Of a stretch of 7,012 nt of DNA, positions 1 to 6,690 are shown piece by piece (position 1 is the stretch's first letter; every line of letters starts with the position of its first letter). Source of the DNA: Streptosporangiaceae bacterium (GTDB lineage Bacteria > Actinomycetota > Actinomycetes > Streptosporangiales > Streptosporangiaceae). Below the pieces are notes generated by a model that saw only the letters and a list, made by a program, of their open reading frames with translations, was not told where the DNA came from and made no database searches. Location of the stretch: positions 1 through 7,012 of the forward strand of contig JASIJN010000326.1 of the NCBI GenBank assembly GCA_030050125.1. The letters run 5' to 3'. The translations under genes and the position numbers were made by a program.

Positions 1-878
1 GCCGGAGCATCCGGCGTTGCCGGAGCCGTCGGGGGCAGCTGGTGAGCAGATGCCACGCCGTTGGATCCGGCGTGCCCAACGCCACGCGAACCGGACGACA
101 CCGCCTCGCCCGGACCCGTAGGCGCCGCGCCAGCCGAAGGCCGCGCACCCCCGGCGGTCCTGGCCTCGACGGCGGAGCCAGCGCCGCCCGAGGGCCCCGC
201 ACCGCTCGAACCACCAGCACCCTTCCAGCCGTCGGAGGCACCACCGCGCGAACCCTCGGGCGCCGGGCCCGTGCCAGCCGGCGCTGCGGAGCGTTCGGCG
301 GTCTGCGGGCCCGACATCGGCGGACCGCCCGCCGACGGCGCGGACCCGCCCGGTCTTGGCCTCGGGATCCAGCGTGCCCAGTCAGACCACCGTGCCCAGC
401 TAGCCCAGCCGCGCCGCCCGCCCCGGGTCGGCGGCTTGACCTGGCTCTCCAGCTGCTTCAGCGGCTCGCCTGGCCGCCAGCGGGCCGTGATCGGCCGGCT
501 CGTCACCTTGATCTCGCCGGTCAGCGGGCGCCCATCCTTGTTGGTCAGCTGCGGAGAATCCGCCTCGGCGCTATCGGCCTCGCCCTTACCCTGTGGCTTC
601 CACAGGACGACCCGGCTGGCCGCGGCGGCTCGCTCGCTGCGCCGCGCCTCAAGCCGGGCGCGCTCGCGCTCGACCACGGTTTCCGGTTCTCCGATGCTCG
701 AGAGAATCCGCATGACTTCAGCCGGATCGGCCGTTCCCCGCACACCGGACTGGCGCTCGATGAAGTCACCGATCCGGGCGAGGAACGCACGCCTGTCCTC
801 CGGCTTCAGCCGATTCCGCGCCACAACCGAGAGCCGGTTGAGGTAGTCGCGGATAAGTTGCTCGGCGGGGGGCCTCAT
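1..878 (-). CDS. HAAS/DUF1700-like N-terminal domain protein with Trp repeat and low-complexity tail (3' end outside window)
   Basis: An open minus-strand frame begins at ATG 878 and stays open for 292 codons to the window edge, so the C-terminus is missing. The start is supported by GAGGG nine bases upstream. Residues ~5-72 are predicted helical: a YLNRLS start, an acidic/basic middle (LKPEDRRAFLARIGDFIE) and an SIGEPETVVERE end. This resembles the HAAS/DUF1700 domain found in actinobacterial and firmicute membrane or signalling proteins, typically ending in a 'lG.Pe..a' motif. Residues 73-157 are a charged linker. Residues 158-170 hold five tryptophans spaced exactly three apart. From ~171 on the chain is Pro/Gly/Ala/Ser-rich and probably disordered. 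No signal peptide or membrane segment is visible in the part present; HAAS proteins often carry membrane helices further on, so one may lie outside the window. The gene lies downstream of groEL on the same strand, 122 bp away, behind a terminator-like stem. The function is unknown. Confidence is high that it is a real gene, moderate for the domain. Confidence 0.75.
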   Translation of the reverse strand, partial: MRPPAEQLIRDYLNRLSVVARNRLKPEDRRAFLARIGDFIERQSGVRGTADPAEVMRILSSIGEPETVVERERARLEARRSERAAAASRVVLWKPQGKGEADSAEADSPQLTNKDGRPLTGEIKVTSRPITARWRPGEPLKQLESQVKPPTRGGRRGWASWARWSDWARWIPRPRPGGSAPSAGGPPMSGPQTAERSAAPAGTGPAPEGSRGGASDGWKGAGGSSGAGPSGGAGSAVEARTAGGARPSAGAAPTGPGEAVSSGSRGVGHAGSNGVASAHQLPPTAPATPDAP

Positions 879-949
879 GCGCAGATAATCCCTCGTTTGG
901 GCAGTGTTGTGGAGTACGCGCGCCGTCGTACCTCAGCACAACGCGAGAA

Positions 950-976
950 GGCGGCCCCGGATCTACCGGGACCGCC
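950..976 (-). terminator. Terminator-like hairpin downstream of groEL
   Basis: An 11-bp stem (GGCGGTCCCGG / CCGGGGCCGCC in minus-strand sense) closes a 5-nt loop, 24 bp after the groEL stop. The single non-Watson-Crick position is a G-U wobble in the minus-strand RNA but a C-A mismatch in the plus-strand RNA, which favours minus-strand transcription. Only a weak TTCTC follows, not a real U-tract; such stems without a U-tract are common in high-GC actinobacteria. Confidence 0.6.
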
Positions 977-1000
977 TCCTGGCGTCAGACGTGGCGGGAC

Positions 1001-2746
<1,746 letters not shown>

Positions 2747-2753
2747 TCACTGA

Positions 2754-2781
2754 GTTATCACTCTCACCCCGAGAGTGCCAA
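2754..2781 (-). promoter_or_regulatory. Predicted groEL promoter (-35 TTGGCA, -10 GATAAC)
   Basis: The -35 hexamer TTGGCA and the -10 hexamer GATAAC are separated by 16 bp and embedded in CIRCE 1. The transcript would have a 5' leader of roughly 120 nt. The -10 matches TATAAT at four of six positions. The remaining bases between here and the start codon (2639-2750) show no feature I can name. This is inferred from motif similarity only. Confidence 0.5.
2755..2781 (-). promoter_or_regulatory. CIRCE operator 1 (HrcA site) overlapping the groEL promoter
   Basis: Plus-strand TTATCACTC-N9-GAGTGCCAA differs from the CIRCE consensus TTAGCACTC-N9-GAGTGCTAA at one position in each arm and keeps the exact 9-bp spacer. 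In groEL sense the arms contain TTGGCA (2781-2776) and GATAAC (2759-2754), 16 bp apart, which read as the -35 and -10 of a housekeeping promoter. HrcA bound here would sit directly on the promoter. The distance to the groEL start is about 130 bp. Confidence 0.92.
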
Positions 2782-2789
2782 CGCCCTGT

Positions 2790-2816
2790 TTAGCACTCTC
2801 GGGGTAAGAGTGCAAG
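2790..2816 (-). promoter_or_regulatory. CIRCE operator 2 (HrcA site), upstream copy
   Basis: Plus-strand TTAGCACTC-N9-GAGTGCAAG has a perfect left arm and two differences from consensus in the right arm. It lies 35 bp from the first copy, start to start, so the sites are not on exactly the same helical face for 10.5 bp per turn (about 3.3 turns). In groEL sense it too contains a promoter-like pair, TTGCAC (2815-2810) and CTAAAC (2793-2788), with a 16-bp spacer. Double CIRCE elements before groEL are known in actinobacteria. Confidence 0.93.
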
Positions 2817-2835
2817 CCGAAGCCATGGCATGCCG

Positions 2836-2870
2836 GAAGGCCCGGCCCCACCAGGTGGGACCGGGCCTTC
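2836..2870 (-). terminator. Strong terminator-like hairpin downstream of the cold-shock gene
   Basis: A perfect outer stem of 10 bp (GAAGGCCCGG / CCGGGCCTTC) continues into an inner CCCACC/GGTGGG stem, ten bases after the csp stop. The one position between the two stems is a U-G wobble in minus-strand RNA but a C-A mismatch in plus-strand RNA, so the structure is continuous only in the csp transcript. No U-tract follows. It insulates groEL from csp transcription. Confidence 0.8.
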
Positions 2871-2880
2871 TCTGACGTGA

Positions 2881-3087
2881 TCAGACGCTGACGGTGCGGA
2901 CGGCCTCAGCCTGCGGCCCGCGGTCGCTCTGCGTGATCTCGAACTCGACCCGCTGACCCTCCTCAAGGGTGCGGTAGCCATCCGCCTGGATGGCTGAGAA
3001 GTGGACGAAGACGTCCCTGCCACCGTCGACCGCGATGAAGCCGTAGCCCTTGTCCGCGTTGAACCATTTGACGGTGCCCTGAGCCAT
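2881..3087 (-). CDS. Cold-shock domain protein (CspA family)
   Basis: This is a 67-residue single-domain nucleic-acid-binding protein, an RNA chaperone or transcription antiterminator acting in the cytoplasm. The whole length is one cold-shock domain: [15 protein letters not shown] at residues 4-18 (RNP1 is K13-I18) and DVFVHFSAI at 25-33 (RNP2). The family-typical [13 protein letters not shown] and a C-terminal GPQAEAV complete the five-stranded barrel. The start ATG at 3087 is chosen because GGGAG lies nine bases upstream and MAQGTVKWF is the usual N-terminus; an in-frame TTG three codons earlier has no such spacing. It lies upstream of groEL on the same strand but is separated by a strong hairpin. 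The long leader (3088-~3230) contains two stable hairpins and may control expression. Which Csp paralogue this is, and whether it is actually cold-induced, cannot be told from sequence. Confidence 0.97.
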   Translation of the reverse strand: MAQGTVKWFNADKGYGFIAVDGGRDVFVHFSAIQADGYRTLEEGQRVEFEITQSDRGPQAEAVRTVSV

Positions 3088-3119
3088 TACCAACAACTCC
3101 CTAACTTTGCTCGGGCTTC

Positions 3120-3147
3120 GGGTTCCGCCCTTGCAACCGCGAAACCC
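3120..3147 (-). other. Hairpin in the csp 5' leader, near the start
   Basis: In minus-strand sense GGGTTTCGC and GCGGAACCC form a 9-bp stem with one U-G wobble and a 10-nt loop, ending 32 nt before the start codon and about 18 nt before the Shine-Dalgarno. The wobble pairs only in the csp-sense RNA. It may be part of a temperature-responsive leader, as known for E. coli cspA, but the sequence is unrelated and this is inference. Confidence 0.45.
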
Positions 3148-3176
3148 GTCGATCGCGGACCGGGCCAGACGTGCTA

Positions 3177-3193
3177 GGCAAGCTGAGCTTGCC
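3177..3193. repeat. 17-bp perfect palindrome upstream of csp
   Basis: GGCAAGCTGAGCTTGCC is an 8-bp inverted repeat around a single central base. It lies about 90 bp upstream of the csp start, downstream of a weak -10-like TACGAT (3237-3232). It could be an RNA hairpin in the leader or a protein operator on DNA; the sequence alone does not decide between them. Confidence 0.5.
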
Positions 3194-3272
3194 GTTCTCG
3201 CCGTACCGACAGCGACCGGACATGACTTTACATCGTAGCGTGCCCACTCGCGCCCAGTTACTCCCCGAACCA

Positions 3273-3310
3273 GGGCGAGCGCAGCGGCGACGCGGCGAAG
3301 CGCACCGCCC
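3273..3310 (-). terminator. Possible terminator stem after the sulfur-carrier gene
   Basis: In minus-strand sense GGGCG-(GT)-GCGC and GCGC-(T)-CGCCC can form a stem with a small internal loop, starting a few bases after the stop of the sulfur-carrier gene. No U-tract follows. The local GC content makes chance pairing likely, so this is a weak call. Confidence 0.25.
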
Positions 3311-3313
3311 CGC

Positions 3314-3589
3314 TCAACCGCCCGCGACCGCGGGAATCACCGAGACCTGAATGCCGGCAGGCACCTCGGTATCGAGTCCCTGGGCCAGCCGGACGTCGTC
3401 CTCGCCGACGTACACGTTGACGAAGCGCCGCAGCGTCCCGCCCTCGTCGAGAATCCGGCCGGCCAGGCCGGGATACGCGGCGTCCAGCCCGGCGATGACC
3501 TCGCGCAAGGTCCCGGCCTGCGCGGTGACCTCGGCGGCGCCGCCCGTGTAGCTGCGCAAGATGGTGGGGATGCGGACCGAGACGCTCAT
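3314..3589 (-). CDS. MoaD/ThiS-family ubiquitin-like sulfur carrier (CysO-like)
   Basis: This 91-residue beta-grasp protein ends in AVAGG, with Gly90-Gly91 as the carboxyl terminus that an E1-like enzyme (MoeZ/MoeB type) would adenylate and convert to a thiocarboxylate. Overall it resembles M. tuberculosis CysO as I remember it: [14 protein letters not shown] at the N-terminus, a central [13 protein letters not shown] strand and [10 protein letters not shown] at the end. Its ATG at 3589 overlaps the stop of the preceding ThrC-like gene by four bases (ATGA), so the two are translationally coupled and made under the same SAM riboswitch. No cysM, mec (JAB protease) or molybdopterin gene is next to it, which argues against a dedicated role in cysteine or molybdopterin synthesis. 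I infer that it donates sulfur to the enzyme encoded before it. The family call is very sure, the partner moderately so. Confidence 0.95.
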   Translation of the reverse strand: MSVSVRIPTILRSYTGGAAEVTAQAGTLREVIAGLDAAYPGLAGRILDEGGTLRRFVNVYVGEDDVRLAQGLDTEVPAGIQVSVIPAVAGG

Positions 3590-4893
3590 GCGACGACCGC
3601 CTTTCTTGCGTGGCCGGACGACTCCAGCTCGGCGAAAGCCTGCAGAGTGGGGCGTATGGGGCTGACCGGGCCGAAGGACCCGGCCACGGCGTCGAGCGTC
3701 TTCAGGCCGTCGCCGGAATTGATGATCACGGTCTCGGCCTCGGGGTCCAGTTGCCCGGACTCCAGCAGCCTGCGGGCGGTGGCCAGGGTGACCCCGACCG
3801 CGGTCTCGCCGAAGATGCCCTCGGTCGCGGCCAGCAGCCTGATCGCGTCCACGACTTCCTCGTCGCTCACGTCGTCGACCGCACCGCCGGTGCGGCGCAC
3901 CACGTCGAGCACGTACGGCCCGTCCGCCGGGTTGCCGATGGCCAGCGACTTGGCGATCGTGTCCGGCCGGACCGGCTGTACCACGTCGTGCCCGCCCCGG
4001 AACGCGGCCGCGACCGGGGCGCAGCCTGCGGCCTGGGCGCCGAACACCCGGTAGTCCGCCTGGTCCACCAGGCCCAGCCCGAGCAGCTCCCGGAACGCCT
4101 TGTCGATCTTGACCAGCTGGGCGCCCGACGCCACCGGGACCACGACCTGCCGCGGCAGCCGCCAGCCGAGCTGCTCGGCGATCTCAAACCCGATGGTCTT
4201 GGAACCCTCGGCGTAGTAGGGCCGCACGTTGACGTTGACGAACGCCCAGTCTTCCCGGTCGTCGGCCAGCTCGGAGGCCAGCCGGTTCACGTCGTCGTAG
4301 GTGCCGTCGACCGTGACCATGGTGCCGCCGTAGACCGAGGTGCCCAGGATCTTCGGCGGCTCCAGGCTGGCCGGGATCAGCACCACCGAGCGAATGCCCG
4401 CCCGGGCCGCGGCGGCGGCCACGGCATTGGCCAGGTTCCCGGTGGAGGGGCAGGCCAGGATCTTGAAGCCCATCTCGATCGCGGCGGCCAGCGCGACCGC
4501 GACGACCCGGTCCTTGAACGAGTGGGTGGGGTTGGCCCGCTCGTCCTTCACCCAGACGGCCCGCATGCCGAGCGCGGCGGCGAGCCGGTCCGCGCGGACC
4601 AGCGGGGTGCCGCCCGGCTCGGTGTTCGGCCGCGCGGCGACGTCCGGCGGCACCGGGAGCAGGCTGGCGTAGCGCCAGATGTTGGGCGGCCCTGCCTCGA
4701 TGGATTCCCTGGTCAGCGCCGGGAAGTCGTAGCGGACCTCCAGCGGGCCGAAACACTCGGAGCAGGCGTGCTGGGCGCCGAGCTGGCAGGTCTGCCCGCA
4801 CTCGCGGCAGGACAGCCCGCTGGCATGGCCGAACCGGGACGCGGCCGGGCCGGCCGCCGGAGCCGGGATGGTGGTTGCTGCAGGTGTGGTCAC
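3586..4893 (-). CDS. thrC: Threonine-synthase-family PLP enzyme; possible homocysteine synthase under SAM riboswitch
   Basis: This 435-residue fold-type II PLP enzyme would be annotated as threonine synthase (O-phosphohomoserine to threonine). Cys29-x2-Cys32 and Cys44-x2-Cys47 form an N-terminal zinc-ribbon-like module. NPTHSFKDR at 121-129 holds the PLP lysine Lys127; STGNLANA at 150-157 is the substrate-loop motif; SGDGLKT at 393-399 closes the PLP site. The usual glycine-rich phosphate loop (GNFG in E. coli ThrC) appears here as SGAQL at 256-260. The start is GTG at 4893, nine bases after GAGAGG. At 435 residues it is longer than the ~350-360-residue ThrC of actinobacterial thrA-thrC-thrB clusters, so it may be a second, specialised paralogue. 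It is preceded by a SAM-I riboswitch and overlaps a sulfur-carrier gene, which points to methionine/homocysteine synthesis rather than threonine. The family is certain; the reaction is inferred. The gene symbol reflects the family only. Confidence 0.93.
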   Translation of the reverse strand: MTTPAATTIPAPAAGPAASRFGHASGLSCRECGQTCQLGAQHACSECFGPLEVRYDFPALTRESIEAGPPNIWRYASLLPVPPDVAARPNTEPGGTPLVRADRLAAALGMRAVWVKDERANPTHSFKDRVVAVALAAAIEMGFKILACPSTGNLANAVAAAAARAGIRSVVLIPASLEPPKILGTSVYGGTMVTVDGTYDDVNRLASELADDREDWAFVNVNVRPYYAEGSKTIGFEIAEQLGWRLPRQVVVPVASGAQLVKIDKAFRELLGLGLVDQADYRVFGAQAAGCAPVAAAFRGGHDVVQPVRPDTIAKSLAIGNPADGPYVLDVVRRTGGAVDDVSDEEVVDAIRLLAATEGIFGETAVGVTLATARRLLESGQLDPEAETVIINSGDGLKTLDAVAGSFGPVSPIRPTLQAFAELESSGHARKAVVA

Positions 4894-4910
4894 GTAGCGA
4901 GGCCTCTCTC

Positions 4911-5054
4911 CTCATCTTTCCCGGCGGTCGTCTGGCCGCGGGCCGGAGTTAGCACCTGTCACGGAATGGCCTCGCCGTCGTGGCGCGGACACGCTTGTCA
5001 CCGTGATGGTTGCCGGGGCTTCACAGGGCCGATCCCTCCACCCCTCTGGATGAG
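4911..5054 (-). promoter_or_regulatory. SAM-I riboswitch (S-box) controlling the ThrC-like/sulfur-carrier operon
   Basis: The minus-strand RNA has the S-box core in order. P1 is CTCATC (5054-5049) pairing with GATGAG (4916-4911). The 5' conserved block is AGAGGGGTGGAGGGATCGG, then GCCC-TGTGAAGCCC, then GGCAACC (5014-5008). P3 is TCACGG (5006-5001) with CCGTGA (4964-4959) and a long variable loop. GGTGCTAACTCC (4956-4945) follows. P4 is TCCGGC with GCCGGGA, leading to GAAAGATGAG. This class binds S-adenosylmethionine and normally turns off methionine and sulfur genes when SAM is high. Only 17 nt separate P1 from the GTG start and there is no terminator stem, so control is probably translational: the Shine-Dalgarno GAGAGG (4908-4903) starts two bases after P1. 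I found no convincing promoter hexamers upstream, though TACAAC (5069-5064) is placed where a -10 would be. Confidence 0.96.
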
Positions 5055-5112
5055 CAATATGAAGTTGTAGTGAGAACTGTAGCCCGAAATGCGCGCACGG
5101 TCCGCGTGGGGT

Positions 5113-5144
5113 GCCCCCAGGCGGGGGCGTCCGGCCGGCCGGAC
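5113..5144. repeat. Two abutting palindromes between the divergent ThrC-like and otsA genes
   Basis: GCCCCC-AGGC-GGGGGC (5113-5128) is directly followed by GTCCGGCCGGCCGGAC (5129-5144), a perfect 16-bp palindrome. They lie upstream of both the riboswitch and otsA. They could be operators, RNA hairpins in an otsA leader or a terminator for transcription entering the region. The rest of the intergenic stretch up to 5202 shows no other structure I can name. Confidence 0.5.
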
Positions 5145-5202
5145 ACCAGGTCATCAGGGCGATGCGCCGGCCGGGAGACCTCGCCAGATAGCCTGGCCGC
5201 TC

Positions 5203-6690
5203 ATGGACGCAGGATCGGCCGACGGCCGGGTGCTCATCGCATCCAACCGCGGGCCGCTGTCGTTCCGGCTCGGCGACGACGGCCGGCTCTCGGCCCGGCG
5301 CGGTGGCGGCGGGCTGGTCTCAGGCCTGTCCTCGGTGACCGACCACACCAGCGCCGCCCTCTGGGTCTGCGCCGCGCTCAGCGACGCCGACCGGGCGGCG
5401 GCGCGCGAAGCCCCTGAAGGACGCCTCGGCCCGGACGGGACGCCGGGCGGCTCGGGGGTGCGCATGCTCGACATCCCGCCCGCGATCTTCCAGCGGGCCT
5501 ACAACGGCGTGGCGAACTCCACGCTGTGGTTCGTGCACCATATGCTGTACGACACCCCGAATCAGCCGCAATTCGACATCGCCTTCGGGCGGGAGTGGGA
5601 CTCGTTCCGCGCCTACAACCGCGCGTTCGCCGAGGCGCTGGCGCAGGACGCGGGACCGGCCAGGGCGGACCGACCGGCCCGGGCCCTGGTGCAGGACTAT
5701 CACCTGACCCTGGTCCCGCGGATGCTCGCGGACCTGCGCCCGGACGTCAGGATCGCTCACTTCTCGCACACCCCGTGGGCGCCGCCGGCCTACTACCGGA
5801 TGCTGCCGGACGCCGTCGGCCGGGAGGTGCTCGACGGGCTGCTCGGTGCCGACCACGCCGGGTTCTTGTGCCAGCGGTGGGCGGACGCGTTCCTCGACTG
5901 CTGCGAGGCCGTCCTCGGCCCCGGCGGCGCCGAGGTGGACCGGGCCCGGCGGCAGGTGAGCTACCGCGGCCACGTGACCGGGGTGGGCGTGCACCCGCTG
6001 GGCGTGGACGCGGCCGAGCTCACCGCCCGCGCCGCCGAGCCGGACGTCCAGGCCCGGATGGCGGCACTGGCCGAGGTGGCCGGCGACCGGAAGCTGATCG
6101 TCAGGATCGACCGCACCGAGCTGTCCAAGAACATCGTCCGCGGCCTGGCCGCCTACCGGGAGCTGCTGACCTCCTGCCCGCAGTGGCGCGGCCGGGTGAT
6201 GCACCTGGCCTTCGCCTACCCGTCCCGGCACGACCTGCCCGAGTACCGCGAGTACACCGCCCGGGTGCAGCGGCTGGCCCGGGAGATCTCCGCGGAGTTC
6301 GGCTCGGCGGACTGGGACCCGCTGATCCTGCAGGTCGACGACGACTACGCCCGCTCGCTGGCCGCCTATCGGCTGGCCGACGTGCTCCTGGTCAACCCGG
6401 TCCGCGACGGCATGAACCTCGTGGCCAAGGAGGGTCCGGTCCTGTCCGACCGCGGCTGCGCGCTCGTGCTCTCCCGTGAGGCGGGCGCGGCGGCGGAACT
6501 GTCGGCCGATGCCCTGATGATCAACCCGTTCGACGTCTGGGGCACCGCGCTGGCTTTGCGCGAGGCGCTCGAGATGCCTGATCCAGAACGCAGACGTCGC
6601 GCCGAATCCCTGGCCCGGGCCGCGTCGGCGATGCCGCCGAGAACCTGGTTCGCCGATCAGCTGGCCGCCCTCGACCGGCCGGGCGGCTAA
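5203..6690 (+). CDS. otsA: Trehalose-6-phosphate synthase OtsA (GT20)
   Basis: This 495-residue retaining glycosyltransferase of family 20 joins nucleotide-glucose and glucose-6-phosphate to trehalose-6-phosphate in the cytosol, for osmotic, desiccation and spore protection. Visible motifs are [10 protein letters not shown] at 9-18, RRGGGGLV at 32-39, DYH at 165-167 (E. coli Asp130 equivalent), HFSHTPW with His189 (His154), [10 protein letters not shown] with Arg304 and Lys309 (Arg262, Lys267), and [10 protein letters not shown] at 401-410 with Asp402 and Glu410 (Asp361, Glu369). All the catalytic and donor-phosphate residues are present. The start at ATG 5203 is chosen because [10 protein letters not shown] is the family N-terminus; an in-frame ATG at 5089 would add 38 Arg/Pro/Gly-rich residues with no family match. 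Neither start has a well-placed Shine-Dalgarno. otsB faces it at the 3' end. In Streptomyces venezuelae, as I recall, the close homologue uses GDP-glucose rather than UDP-glucose, so the donor here should not be assumed. Confidence 0.95.
   Translation: MDAGSADGRVLIASNRGPLSFRLGDDGRLSARRGGGGLVSGLSSVTDHTSAALWVCAALSDADRAAAREAPEGRLGPDGTPGGSGVRMLDIPPAIFQRAYNGVANSTLWFVHHMLYDTPNQPQFDIAFGREWDSFRAYNRAFAEALAQDAGPARADRPARALVQDYHLTLVPRMLADLRPDVRIAHFSHTPWAPPAYYRMLPDAVGREVLDGLLGADHAGFLCQRWADAFLDCCEAVLGPGGAEVDRARRQVSYRGHVTGVGVHPLGVDAAELTARAAEPDVQARMAALAEVAGDRKLIVRIDRTELSKNIVRGLAAYRELLTSCPQWRGRVMHLAFAYPSRHDLPEYREYTARVQRLAREISAEFGSADWDPLILQVDDDYARSLAAYRLADVLLVNPVRDGMNLVAKEGPVLSDRGCALVLSREAGAAAELSADALMINPFDVWGTALALREALEMPDPERRRRAESLARAASAMPPRTWFADQLAALDRPGG
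6664..6687. terminator. Possible bidirectional hairpin at the otsA/otsB convergent end
   Basis: GCCGCCC (6664-6670) and GGGCGGC (6681-6687) form a perfect 7-bp stem with a 10-nt loop. It covers the last codons of otsA and begins right at the otsB stop. Because the two genes overlap, any terminator has to lie inside coding sequence. No U-tract is present on either side. Confidence 0.3.

Noticed and set aside
369..407. WxxW motifs as C-mannosylation sites.
   Set aside because: C-mannosylation of WxxW needs eukaryotic DPY19-type enzymes and secretion; there is no signal peptide here.
3088..3096. TTG start of the cold-shock gene three codons upstream of ATG 3087.
   Set aside because: The GGGAG site would be immediately adjacent to TTG, too close for initiation, while it is nine bases from the ATG that gives the standard MAQGTVKWF start.
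3314..3589. Small carrier as the MoaD subunit of molybdopterin synthase or as ThiS.
   Set aside because: No moa or thi gene is adjacent, and the overall sequence pattern and length match CysO-like carriers better; the operon partner is a PLP enzyme.
3610..5070. Plus-strand open frame of 486 codons opposite the ThrC-like gene.
   Set aside because: No motifs, and it crosses the SAM riboswitch; the minus strand has a full-length PLP enzyme with all core motifs.
5113..5144. Palindrome pair as a CRISPR repeat or insertion-sequence end.
   Set aside because: Only one copy of each, no spacers, no transposase and no target duplication nearby.
5089..5202. N-terminal 38-residue extension of OtsA from ATG 5089.
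   Set aside because: Its sequence is Arg/Pro/Gly-rich without family match, overlaps both palindromes and has no Shine-Dalgarno; the conserved N-terminus begins just after ATG 5203.
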